Assembly (NCBI RefSeq): GCF_020360975.1
Contig: NW_025408667.1
Location: 11,098,001 to 11,162,000 of the forward strand
Reading direction: 5' to 3'
Source: Hirsutella rhossiliensis
Taxonomy: Eukaryota > Ascomycota > Sordariomycetes > Hypocreales > Ophiocordycipitaceae
Length of the DNA: 64,000 nucleotides
The position numbers and the translations under genes are program-made. Positions 31,350 to 41,939 of this stretch are shown here, piece after piece. The notes below the pieces were generated by a model, which was not told the DNA's origin, ran no database searches, and worked only from the letters and a program-made list of their open reading frames with translations. The stretch's first letter is position 1. Every line of letters starts with the position of its first letter.

Positions 31350-31468
31350 GTACCAACTGGCTGACTTTTCGAAGCCCATCATTGTTGTGACCGACCATCT
31401 AACGGGTTTTCGTTTGCTCGTGTTGCTGGGCTCTGCACTCGATACGTCCCTCAAGCCCATTATTTGAG
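31350..31468 (+). pseudogene. Gypsy RNase H fragment
   Basis: One frame reads YQLADFSKPIIVVTDHLTG and then GSALDTSLKPII. This matches the block KPLIVLTDHSAT...TSLDTSS of the Gypsy element in this window (about 59196-59275). Only about 40 codons are recognisable, so it is a short degraded remnant of a related LTR element. Confidence 0.5.
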
Positions 31469-31617
31469 ACCTCATTCACGGAGCTGTCGCACCGGGGTCA
31501 TGGAATATCACAGAAATTCAAGGGTCCACGCTAGTACAGGCGTCTTGTCCCAGCGGGTGCTATACAATATCTGGACTATCAACATTCCAAAACAGATCTG
31601 AGCAGAGAACACTAATA

Positions 31618-32487
31618 TTATTGCTTAAATGGCAGGACTGGGGATATGTTTTGGCTCCAGGCTGGCCACCGACCAAGATCGGCGGTGAGGAACGTCTGCC
31701 CACGCCCGTGGTCTAGAAATTGTGACCTTGGCTCCGTCATGCTGTGTTCGCCTATCCAACGATTGACCTGAATTTGCATGAGTTCTTCGAAGCTCGCCTC
31801 GCTCCTGCTCGCTCTCTCCCTCGCGGATTCCGAAGGAGAGTCCCAGTACGAGCGAAAGCATGAGAAACTCTCGGTACCCAGAAGAACCCACCCTCCAAGA
31901 GCTTTTCGTATGGTAAAGGCGTCGCCGAAATAGCGTATCAGAGCCCCGACGATGGCTGCAATGCCTTGTATGACCGCCTGTGTCGCAAAATCGCTTCCTT
32001 CGACTGTTCCGCTGCCCAGAAGTTCGATCGCAACATGCTCAGCTCTGGTCAGTTCGAACATTCGTTTCAGCTCTGTCGCCAAATGGCTTCCTTTGTCATC
32101 CATGTCGCGCATATCATAGCGTACAACAATCTTGCGCACCATTCTCCCAATCTCACTGCTATTATTCACTCCGCTTCCAGGAGGGTGCATAAATGCGTGA
32201 AGGCCATCCCACCAAACCAGGAACTCGTTCTCTCCGTAGTATATCTCCTTAGCTTCTACCCCTAGGATCGTTCCCAGCTTGTCAGTTCTCCTCGTAAGCT
32301 CTTGGAGCAGCAGAAGCCCCGAGGAGACATCTGGATTAAAGTCATCCGGCTCGAATAACGGATGAATGATGACAGGATCGGCTTGCACTAGGAGTTGACG
32401 CAGAATCGCCTTGCGATTGTATTCTGGTAAATTATACAGATCCTCCAGCGCGTATGAACCCATTCCTTGAGCATTGTTCCATGCCAT
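31618..32487 (-). CDS. 2EXR/F-box-like fungal protein, about 289 aa
   Basis: A single-exon open frame. I chose the ATG giving MAWNNAQGMGSYALEDL; an in-frame ATG 30 codons upstream (32577) is also possible. The pattern LYNLPEYNRKAILRQLLVQ, then LLLLQELTRRTDKLGTILG and EAKEIYYGENEFLVW resembles the fungal 2EXR/F-box-like proteins (LP...I...LL, row of leucines, EA..I.YGEN.F). A long helical C-terminal part follows with VIQGIAAIVGALIRYFGD. There is no signal peptide. These proteins have no settled function and are numerous in Pezizomycotina. The similarity is weak. Confidence 0.65.
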   Translation of the reverse strand: MAWNNAQGMGSYALEDLYNLPEYNRKAILRQLLVQADPVIIHPLFEPDDFNPDVSSGLLLLQELTRRTDKLGTILGVEAKEIYYGENEFLVWWDGLHAFMHPPGSGVNNSSEIGRMVRKIVVRYDMRDMDDKGSHLATELKRMFELTRAEHVAIELLGSGTVEGSDFATQAVIQGIAAIVGALIRYFGDAFTIRKALGGWVLLGTESFSCFRSYWDSPSESARERASRSEASFEELMQIQVNRWIGEHSMTEPRSQFLDHGRGQTFLTADLGRWPAWSQNISPVLPFKQ

Positions 32488-33467
32488 GACTGCTGTCGGA
32501 CGGTGTGCGATCTTGCCGAATTGTGTCTGATAACTACAGAATCTAGTCGGCTTCTTCAAGCTCGCGGATATGGTCACTGTGGTGATTGCCCTACAATGTT
32601 GGATACTGACTTTGTGCGTATTTATTCACAATACAATCCGAATGAAGGTCGCGGCAGTAACTGGATGTTCTGGGGAGATGCTAGGGCGGCTCGAGTCCAT
32701 AACCGCCACTATTGTCTACTTCCTGTCATAGTGCCATGTCCTGCATTCATCGCCAGGAAGATTTCTGGGATTAGTCTGGTCCAGGAACATATACTTAGGC
32801 GAGTCTCATGGATTCCTTAGTTAAATTTTGCAGCAATGATACTGTACGATGCGATAGAGTGGTGTATCCCCTCCGTGCCCTCTCGAGCCGTGAAATTTCG
32901 AGCACCCACGGAGCGCCGCACGCGCGATGGGAAATTACTTCAATACGAGCGGAATATGACTGGAAAAATAATACCAACAAAGAGAGTTGAGGTAATTGGG
33001 CCTCCACGCAGCAGGGAGCTCGAGAGAATTTTGGGGTAGGTACGAAAAATCTGGCGGTTATGATGCAGACAAGAAGCTGACGGGACTAAGTCCCAGAGGG
33101 TCTTGTCTGCCCTGGAAGTGACCTTAACAGCGGTATAACGCATTAAGCTTTCCCAGGCTTGTTCATAAGAAGGGCGGTTCCTACGTCCGTATTTTGACAA
33201 GGACGCTTCTAGCGAATGCACCAAGTTACGTCAAACGCAGCAAATATTGCCCCAGGCCGATCATAATATTCCAGATCCATTACAAAGCAGTCAAGACAGT
33301 CCGCTCCATGGTCTGCCTTACGTCCCAAGACCCGGACTACAAATATTGCCTTTCTTATTCCTCATGAACATCCGTGCGTCAGAACCTCACTGTGAGTCCC
33401 AAAAATACCCTCTGCGACTGCCATTGAATAGATATATTCCGCGGTGGCATTTTCCGGGGCAGCTACG
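32488..33467. other. Intergenic region between divergent genes
   Basis: About 1 kb between two genes pointing away from each other. It should hold both promoters. No ORF or repeat of note. Confidence 0.45.
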
Positions 33468-35165
33468 ATGGTAGTGAAAGGGCTAGTTGCACTCCTGGCC
33501 CTGGTTGCTCAAAGCTGGGCGGCGTTCATTCCCGAACATCACCACATCCTCAATGGTCCTCATGTTCAAGTCTTGTTTGCGAACAGCACCGTTGTGGCAG
33601 TGGACCCATTCACGGCAAGGACTATTCCTATACCTGAGTCCAAACCATCGACGCTGACTCAACTTACTGGTTCCATCACGGCGGAACTTACTGTTGGCGT
33701 CAAAATTTCGTCCAGAGTACAAAGCGGGCAACGGTCAAAATTTTTGACTGTCATGGTGAAAACTACAGAGACCAGCCATTCTGAACGCTGGACCACTGGC
33801 GTCGAGCATGTCACTACCCGAGGTGATACAATTTTGCCGACCACTCCCCCACTGGCACCAAACGCTCATGTCAAAACGGCTGGACGCAAGCCTTCTACAT
33901 CGCTTGCCATTAGCCCGGCCCTGCCAGATCTGACTCCAGGCGCGTCGATTCCGACAAGCTCCGCAATGCTTTCACAGGCATCTCCACTGCGCCACAGCTA
34001 CAGCTTTCAGACTTTAAAGTCAGGACATCGCAGTGCCATTAGCCAGGCCCTGCCAGATCTGACTCCAGGCGCGTCGATTCCGACGCGCTCCGCAATACAT
34101 TCAGAGGCACCCCACAGGCCGCGTATACAATTGAGTGCAGGTCGTGTATCCGGACCGGTTTCTGCTATCGCTTCCATCAGTACCTTGGCGACCGGTCCAC
34201 GTGGACCACACCGCACCACGGACCCATTGTCTTTCGAAGGTATCTCGGATTCGGCGCCGAACACAACAAAAATATTCCTCAACCCAACGCCCGTTCAAGG
34301 AGCTAGGACTGCGATGACTTCAGTCTCACCGTCGTCCCGCCTCGCTCCACATACGACGTCTCTCGACGTCCTACACAGCATCAGCTTGCCATCATCGGCT
34401 TCTCTTTCAGTCTACCCCGGGTTTGCATTTCGTCCGTCTTTGCCATCCGATAAGAAGCTTGCCCATGAAATACTTATTGGGAACACTTTTATTTCTCAAG
34501 GCAGCGGGTCGATTTCAAGGATAGCAAGCGACGTTTTGCCTTCGTATCCTTCTGCCGCGGGGAGGCTATCTTTAAGTGACCCGCCAACAGTAAGCACGTT
34601 GCAGTTGCTACCTACAGACCCAGACAGCTCGGCTGGTCCGATTGGCTCACGTAGTCCTAAGCCTGAGACAAGCCTTGACCCAACTGTCGTGTTCCAGCAG
34701 CCTGGACTGGCGACCAGCGACAAGGAGCCCATTCCCACTGGGCGATCCGTCACCGCCACAGTACCAGCTGGCAGTAGTCCAGAGGACGATGCATTTTCTT
34801 TCAACGAAACAGGAGACCAATCTCCGAAGCAGAAAGCCACCACCGCTGGCATTGCCAGCGGCGCAGTTGGACTTGGCTTGTTGTGCGGTGCAATGACATT
34901 CGTTGTTGCCAAGCGGTATAAACATCGTCGACAGTCGTACCGACGTTTTAATTCTGCAACGACCAGTCAAAGTTCTTTGGAGATACGGTGTGCGGGGCCT
35001 GGGACCAGTCCGCCTGTTAGTCCGACTACACTCCGAGGTCCGTTCTCACATCATATCAACAGTCCGCCCAAGCACTCCGAAAGCGGACAGGGGAGGACAA
35101 ATCAAAATCGAGGCCCAGACATTTTCAGCCCACTTGTAGTTGATAACATACTCAGCTGGAAGTGA
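33468..35165 (+). CDS. Secreted/type I membrane mucin-like protein, 565 aa
   Basis: I chose the ATG at 33468 because it begins a clear signal peptide (MVVKGLVALLALVAQSWAA). A long Ser/Thr/Pro-rich ectodomain follows, probably heavily O-glycosylated. One membrane span lies at about residues 457-480 (GIASGAVGLGLLCGAMTFVV) with a basic stop-transfer AKRYKHRR, and there is a cytoplasmic tail of about 80 residues. The build is that of fungal cell-wall sensors or mucins (Wsc/Mid2-like plan), although no WSC cysteine domain is present. Residues around 148 and 190 contain a near-identical duplication (ALPDLTPGASIPT). No intron needed and no defects. Family unknown. Confidence 0.75.
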   Translation: MVVKGLVALLALVAQSWAAFIPEHHHILNGPHVQVLFANSTVVAVDPFTARTIPIPESKPSTLTQLTGSITAELTVGVKISSRVQSGQRSKFLTVMVKTTETSHSERWTTGVEHVTTRGDTILPTTPPLAPNAHVKTAGRKPSTSLAISPALPDLTPGASIPTSSAMLSQASPLRHSYSFQTLKSGHRSAISQALPDLTPGASIPTRSAIHSEAPHRPRIQLSAGRVSGPVSAIASISTLATGPRGPHRTTDPLSFEGISDSAPNTTKIFLNPTPVQGARTAMTSVSPSSRLAPHTTSLDVLHSISLPSSASLSVYPGFAFRPSLPSDKKLAHEILIGNTFISQGSGSISRIASDVLPSYPSAAGRLSLSDPPTVSTLQLLPTDPDSSAGPIGSRSPKPETSLDPTVVFQQPGLATSDKEPIPTGRSVTATVPAGSSPEDDAFSFNETGDQSPKQKATTAGIASGAVGLGLLCGAMTFVVAKRYKHRRQSYRRFNSATTSQSSLEIRCAGPGTSPPVSPTTLRGPFSHHINSPPKHSESGQGRTNQNRGPDIFSPLVVDNILSWK

Positions 35166-37033
35166 CAATGGTATTCAAATGCACTGCGACACAGTAACCA
35201 GCGGCTTGATTTGTTTATTGGACATATTCCCCCAGGCCAGAACGTAGCGCCAGTTGGCAAAATGCAATGCACTGCTTTCGCCGGCATATGCAGCATCCCC
35301 GACCAGAGTGGGAACATCCATTACTTGATTACGAACAGTGGTTGGTGTAGCAAGCGTGCCCCCAGACACAGACCATCCAAGCGTGCGCGACCGTCGCGGC
35401 CATCAGCAACCTTCACAACCCGACCTTCGAGTACAGAATTGTTGCGACGTCTCAGTACAGGACAGTACAGTAATAGACGTGACCCATATTTGACCAATCA
35501 CTATTGCGGATTAGAGAGTCATGCTTGATGGCTGCCTTCCGGGGAGGTCTACCTACCACAACGGAAGGGTTGCTTGCGGACAGGGTGTGTCGAGAGCCCT
35601 TAACCTCCACATCCGCTTTTAGCGCACGCTTTCATCTGCCGCACATCTTTGAACCATACTGGGACTGACAAGAAGATATTTATGATTGAAGTCGAAAAGT
35701 AAGCGGCAGAAAGCCACAGCATGATCGAAGGCCAGCCGCCTCAGGTCATCTAACAATGTACCGGCGACAAGAGCAGTCAGCCTTGCGGACTCAGTTCGGA
35801 AATGTTGTTGAGCAGTTCCGTCACGGCTGGGAGTTCCTAAGTAGCACAGGGTGACATGCTATGCAATCATCGGCTACGCGGCGTCGGACATGATTTCTAC
35901 GGATCCCCAGAAAATGCAGAACATTCGAAACAAGATTATACAGTTGGCAGAGACAGCACCCTTCGACTGGACACGGCACCATTACTTCCACTCTGCATTT
36001 ATCTTTTCCGCCGTAGACGAAATGAGCGATACATCCGAGGATAGCGACCTACGGGTCCGTTTGCTAGCTACTAAGTGCATCTCGTTAGGGTCTATCGACT
36101 AGCGCACCAACGGCGAAGCTCTACGAGGCGAGGACTTTGGAGCCTGCTTGCTGCGTACTCTAGGCTATATTCGTTGTCGTGACGCGACAGCAATACAAAG
36201 ACACGTGTTATGCCTGGCGCATCTTGGCTTGACATTGTGATAGGGTAAAGTCGCTGATATCGGCATCGTATAGACGTACCGGTCGCCTGACATGCTCAAA
36301 CTGATTATATATACGAAGAAGAGTTGTTACAAGCTATCGCCCGCAATTTGCGAGCTTTCCGAACTATGACGACTCCCCCGAAGATGGGACAGTGCTGCCA
36401 CAATAAGTAACTAACCATTATATTATATGCCATGTTTGCAATGCATGCTCTTTAGGCAGTTCGTTCTTTTTAGGGACGTATCTGGACACCCGCATATTCA
36501 CAAAGGCACGCCAGGAACCACAACAGCCCGAGACACGTTGCTTGTAGCTACTGCAGAAGAATTTCCTAGTGTTCAGGCGGACTTCACCTGTTCCTGGCCT
36601 ACCATTTACCATCTACAGTCACCAGCTCCGTCTCTGACTCCGCCCGTAGACAACCCTTCGTCTACGCTCACAAATAACAACACTGGATATACATTCCTCT
36701 CATCAGCTCCTACTGAAGAGGACTCTGGTCAAGGCCGTGTGCCTAAAAGTAGACTTCCCTAGGATCCTAAACCACGTTGCAACAGTATCCTGGACCAGTT
36801 CCATCGAACTCAGCCGTGCTCTTGTGGACTTCTGAAACAGGCTTTACAGCACGTGGTTTAAATGAAGACAAGCGGATATAGAATGTAAAGTCTGGCCAAA
36901 TTATGCTTTAAGCCCAGCTCGCTATAATTGGTACATTATCTAGAAACAAGCTGTCTTCGAATTGCAAACCTGCAAGCATCTCTCAACAAGATAGGATCGT
37001 TCAAACGTGATATAAATGGATGCTATAGCTCGG
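35166..37033. other. Mostly non-coding stretch with two doubtful small ORFs
   Basis: About 1.9 kb. Open frames at 35851-36102 (83 codons, contains IRNKIIQLAETAPFDWTRHH) and 36427-36762 (111 codons, Pro/Ser/Thr-rich) are possible small or partial genes, but nothing identifies them. Confidence 0.35.
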
Positions 37034-37824
37034 TTAGTCTTTGATATTAGCACTTTCTTCTGCAAAGATTCGTTGATTCCTTACATCCATACTTGGCAAT
37101 AGCCCCAATTTGAGCTCTTCCATGAATGAGGGGTCAAGACTGTTTGCAGGAGCTAAGCTCGTTGCGATATTCTCCAAAGAGTGAGCTACATAGGCGAGAT
37201 TGGCCTGCCACAAGCAACTGTCGATGGTCGACTCAAAGCTCCAGTCGGGGACTGAGGTGGATTAGTCTCTGCACGAGGGTAAATAAGTTCGTCATACCTA
37301 TCTTAACCAGGCCATTCGCGGAAAGCCGAATTGCTTGAATGCGAAATGCGACTTTTTTCCGGACGATATAATCAACGGCCGTCATTATCTTCTGTTAGGT
37401 AAGTATAAAGTATTTGCTTCGCATAAAGACAGGTTTTATTCGCTACCTGGGATAGAATGGAGGCAATCTCCGTGTCCGACACGGGAAGCAGGTCTCGGGG
37501 CTCTAGCTCCACATATTCGTAGGTAAGATACACCTCCTCTGCGATGCCGTATAATGCTATTGGTCGAGCAATGTTTAAGTGTGCAAGCTGCAAGTACGGG
37601 AGGAAACCAGAAAGTATGTTTTGGCGGCACCGTTGCACCACAACCAGTTGTCTGCTCGAGATTTGGCGGTACAGTCCAATCCATGCTGTTCCTAACTGGC
37701 CAATGGGCTCGTAATCGGATAGTGGGTGCGCATTCACGTAGGCTGGAATGGATGCCTTGATAGTGACAAAGTCATTAGCCCTGCTAAAATTTACGCGACG
37801 GTTCATCTTAGGGGTGTAGAACAT
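37034..37824 (-). CDS. Kinase-like (pseudokinase) protein, 229 aa, three exons
   Basis: Exons 37824-37447, 37391-37298 and 37251-37034 total 690 nt and are open throughout. Introns are 55 bp (37392-37446, GTAGCG...CTAACAG) and 46 bp (37252-37297, GTATGA...CCTCAG). The protein has IGQLGTAWIGLYRQISSRQL in place of a glycine loop, helix-C and hinge-like blocks (HLNIARPIALYGIAEEVYLT), then TAVDYIVRKKVAF and ANGLVKI where HRD and DFG would be. The catalytic Asp residues are absent, so it is predicted to be inactive. The first intron falls at the same codon (ILSQ|, phase 0) as in the gene at 46743. The second falls after VKI in phase 1 in both. Confidence 0.7.
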
Positions 37825-38940
37825 GGCAGTGTAGGCTCAAGCAGTGTTTGCATGTCGCTGGTTTGGGCATGTAGATACCATCTTATATGACGATACGACC
37901 CATTCGAGGGGTCAGTGAGTGGTCAAGCACACGCAGCATCTCGCCGTACTACTATACCACATGGAGCTCCGCCATACTTTACTATCAAACCGAGCTAGCA
38001 GCCAAGATGTGATTTTTTCTTTGATCCAAATGGAGACATCCGATTTCGGCACTTTACGGCCACATTCGTTGCTTGTCCAAGGCTAAAGTACCAACAAACA
38101 GGCGACAACAGGTCCATTTCTGGGCATAAAAATGTGCAGCCAGTTGGTCGCCATCAGCACCTCAACCGTCCAGAAGCGTCCTGTTCATTAAATATCATCA
38201 AGTTTGGTATCAGAATTTCGCATTCACGGCTCACTGACAAATAGAGAAAAAGCTTGAGCCGTGCGCGAAAGCCGACAATTATTGTAAGTAGGTTTGTAAG
38301 TAGGTTGAGAAAGTCGAAGTATATTAGTAAACCGGCTGTAGAATGCGATCAAACGGAGCAGTCCCGGGGAGCGGCTACAGCGGAGATTTAGTTTAGTATT
38401 CGCTTACGACTCAGTAGAGTCCGCTCTCACGACGCCGTCTGTATACAGCATAACAATTCTATTCCCGCTCAAGTTCCCCGGGAGGTCCATTGGGGCTTCC
38501 CGCTGAGATCTTAAGTCGTGGTAAGCCGCTCCAGGGGCCGTACTTGACTTTTCGTTTCAGAGCTTTCGGGCTCAGGCCGGAGTAGAAAAATATACCACAT
38601 CCCTTTGGGTGCGGAGGAGGAGCAAGTAGGTCACTTACAAGGTTCCTAGCCAGGAAGAACACTACGCTATCGTCGGTACCTTGTCCCTCTAGTGAAGCTC
38701 GCCAGAATAGAAGTCTCGACAGCCTTGCCGATACATAAGGCTTTGTGTTTTGCTTCTGTGTTCGCCTTATTATCCTTAATCCGCTTAGGAATGCGAAGCT
38801 ACGTATCGTGGGAACCGTGACTTGCTTGCTCCTCCTCCGCACTCAAAGGGATGCACTACAGAGCTCCGACACACTGGTAAGCAGAATAGGAAAAAAAACA
38901 GAACGGAAAAGTTGGAAAAGAGAGAAAAGATTTTTTAATA
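37825..38940. other. Non-coding stretch
   Basis: No supported gene. A minus-strand open frame at 38459-38842 is basic and without motifs. A possible solo LTR lies at 38283-38455. Confidence 0.4.
38283..38455. mobile_element. Possible degenerate solo LTR
   Basis: 173 bp starting TGTAAG and ending CATAACA, flanked by ATTAT and ATTCT (four of five bases equal). It contains a duplicated GTAAGTAGG near its start. Weak evidence. Confidence 0.22.
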
Positions 38941-39663
38941 CTATTTGCGACGTGTGCGACGAGAGTATCGTCGTAAATTCGTTGCTTGCAGTTTCTGCAC
39001 CTTGTTGTCGTTTCGCCGCAATTTTGCCTTCAGCCTTTCCAACAATAGCTTTGTTACCTGACTATCAATGACTTTCCAAGTCAGACGAGTTGGGCGACCA
39101 ATAATAGTATAGTGCTGTGGTGGCCACTCAGGCTTTAGGCCGTATGGATAAGGCAACATGAACCCCTTGCTGTGTAGACCTGTGGATGGCTTTGGATTAG
39201 GTTTTTGGAGAATTCTATGACCTAATCGGCTTTGTTTGACCATCGCACTTTGGTTTTCTGTTTCAAGCTTGCGCCTTGGTCGTAAGTCTCCCGGATTTCG
39301 TGCCCTCAAGTCTTTTCTTAGTGGTTTTGTTTTGCCCGTTTTCACTCCTCCTCGAATTTCACTTTCAAAACGTCCCCTTCGAGAAGTCTGCACTAACTGG
39401 GAGCTGATTGTCTCAAGATCTATAGTACCGCCGGCGTCAGCAGTTACCTCATCCGGTGTGCTATGGAGATATGAACGCCATTGTCGGCGCTCTTGGTCAT
39501 CTCTGCAGCGGATGATCGTCTGACTAAGTGCCACAGCAACTAGCCCCGACCAGAAAACAGCTGCGACGGCGTAAAGATTATCAGTCATCAGATCCATAGA
39601 GCCCTGCCTACGACCATAGTCAGACAAAACTCCATGGTGGTGAGGTGAGGTGACTATCGGCAT
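38941..39663 (-). CDS. Hypothetical basic protein, 240 aa
   Basis: A single open frame starting MPIVTSPHHHGVLSDYGRRQ. One hydrophobic segment (LYAVAAVFWSGLVAVALSQ) lies at residues 30-48. The rest is strongly basic and polar (RRGRFESEIRGG, KTKPLRKDLRARNPGDLRPR), ending in KLRRNDNKVQ and RRYSRRTRRK. The plan suggests a membrane-anchored or organellar protein, for example mitochondrial-ribosome-like by composition, but no family can be named. The frame is long for this composition, so it is probably real. Confidence 0.45.
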   Translation of the reverse strand: MPIVTSPHHHGVLSDYGRRQGSMDLMTDNLYAVAAVFWSGLVAVALSQTIIRCRDDQERRQWRSYLHSTPDEVTADAGGTIDLETISSQLVQTSRRGRFESEIRGGVKTGKTKPLRKDLRARNPGDLRPRRKLETENQSAMVKQSRLGHRILQKPNPKPSTGLHSKGFMLPYPYGLKPEWPPQHYTIIGRPTRLTWKVIDSQVTKLLLERLKAKLRRNDNKVQKLQATNLRRYSRRTRRK

Positions 39664-41939
39664 CTTTTATCATTCTTAGGGTCTCTAATCAAGTGCGGTT
39701 GGGTGGGTAGTCAACAGGCGGAGTCTTTGAGAAGCTGGTTGTGGCCACACCGGGGCCTTACCCTCATGGGTCCTGCTTAAAACGAAGAAGTGGCCAAAAG
39801 TATTCCAATTGACGGCCAAATCTGAAGTGGTGTTCGCCGAAGCACATGTATGACTAGTTACGGCACGCCTTTGGTCAGTTGATATCGTAATCGAGTATTG
39901 TGTCTTCCGTCATGGTGGCTGTCTGGGTGTACGCACTTCCGCTTGCATGGGCACAATGCTGTGTGCTTCCCGTTCTCATTCACTGTGATCACTACAGGTG
40001 TGGTCCTCGCTCCCTTCGGTCACTGCGGTAGAACGTAACCTACGCTCCGCTACGGTACGCAACCCTGCGGGTGGCGTTCCACATTTCTGATACTCCCTCC
40101 GGGGGAGATCAGCTGCTGCTCTTGTGAACGGGGATGGTACACTCTCCCAGGTTGGCGCGCGTGCTGGGTGTATCACGTCACTTGGGGCTCAAGTGGTGGA
40201 CTTTGCGGTCTCGTTCTACTCTTTTCTGTCTACATCATTTCACACGGTTCATTGCTTATGTAGTAAGCACTGTTACAAGTGCAGTCTGTGGCCCAACGAC
40301 CACTGCGATTGAGGCCATCACCAAGTCCATTTCAGGAAAGGGCGAGGCGCATAAGCGTGGATGACAAGATGTGTCACTGGCGGGTAGACCCTAGTGCGCT
40401 GCTCAGCGCCAACCCCTGGAACCCTGCAGACCCTAGCTCCGCAGCTGGCCCATGTCCTGGAAGGGGATCCAGTGGAAGCATCATACCAATGTCCAAAGGC
40501 ACTGTTCAAGCATGTCACACTCTTTGCTGGTCGTCTTTGTTCCGATAGTCACTCGTCACTTACGCTTTCGCTCGTGTTGCCCCGTTCGCGCTCCTCGCCA
40601 GTTGCTTCCGGCAAAGAAGAGCTGTTATTGGGCTGGGCCAGATCTCAGACTGACCCTTGTAGCGGTAGATGTCTCCCCTACTGTGTGTGTTCTCCCAGGT
40701 CGAATGCATGGACGGGGGGACGCTTGATGAGGACTTTCGCCTCTTGTCGGGCTCGCACTTGCGTGGTCGAGTCCACTGTGTCGCTAAGGGGCCTGCCATC
40801 TCTGGCTGTGGTGAGGCGGCAAACCCCGTGCCCTAGAATGAGCGAGACTGCCCTCTCTCGCTATACCTTCACAAGTCTCGTGACTCACGTTGACTCTCTC
40901 CGCCTCTATCCTCGCGGTTGTATGTGCGTGGCGTTCCCTGTCTGCTCCTTGCAGTTGTAGGCCTCGCTTTGCTCGTCCTGTGCGTGGTGCTCATGCACTC
41001 TGCTCACATTGAGCCATCTTGCTCTCGTTTTTACTCGTGCTATGTGTTTCCACTGGCTTTCCCGCGAGCCGCAGGCGAGGACAGCAGAGCGCTTGCGCGG
41101 AGTGTGTGAACTGCGTTCATAAAGGGTTCCTATCCGTGTGTCTGCTGTATCTGATCCAACTTACTGTCTGCCCGGGCTCAATGCTTGAAGCCATCAACTC
41201 CCTGGTGGAAGGGGAGGGGAAGAGAGAAGGGAACTGTGCTGGGTTCAGGGAGTTGGCGAGGTCTCCCTCTTATACTTTTCAGTGTGTCCTTCCAGCTGTG
41301 GAGTCGCCACACCATCTCATGATGCGGGACAGGGGTCGCCTGCATCCACACAGCCTGCCTCCTCGCGTCGTCATTGGCTATACCAACCACGCCTCTCCTG
41401 CCTGTCGTTTTCGTCAACTGCTGCGTGCGTCCCTCATTTCCCTTGGTCGTTGCCTAGCCCTGGTCCGACTTCTCTTCGTTCGTACCCTCCGTCACCTCCA
41501 CTGCGTTGTGGTACCTTGGGGCGCGGGGCGCGGGGGACCCTTATAACCAACAGAAGCGGGGTTGCATGGACAAGCTTAAGCAGCGTGGCGGGATCATCCC
41601 GTAGCACGAGGGCCATTTCTGTGCGCTGTCTCTCATCTCCCTCGTGCACCCTTTTTGTCAAGAGATTCAGATGTTTCCTGTTACTCCTGCTGCATCTCTT
41701 CCAACGGTCGCGGCTTGGCGCTGTGTTCCTCCTCTTGTCTAGCGAGTAGTCTGAACAAAGTTTCCCTCTCCTCGACCTAGGCTTGTTGATCCTCCTTCTG
41801 CCTAACTAGCAGCCCCAATTGCAATTTTTCTCCTCTATTTCGACCTATTCTGTGGGAAGCAGAGTTTAGTTTCGATCTGAGCTAACTTTGTCAGATTGTT
41901 TTTGATGCCTCTCCGTAACAGTTGCAGCAGACATCTCAG
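39664..41939. other. Gene-less CT-rich stretch
   Basis: About 2.3 kb. From roughly 40.2 to 41.8 kb the plus strand is rich in C and T and gives overlapping open frames in several frames, with no recognisable domain. It is probably an old decayed repeat. Confidence 0.35.
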
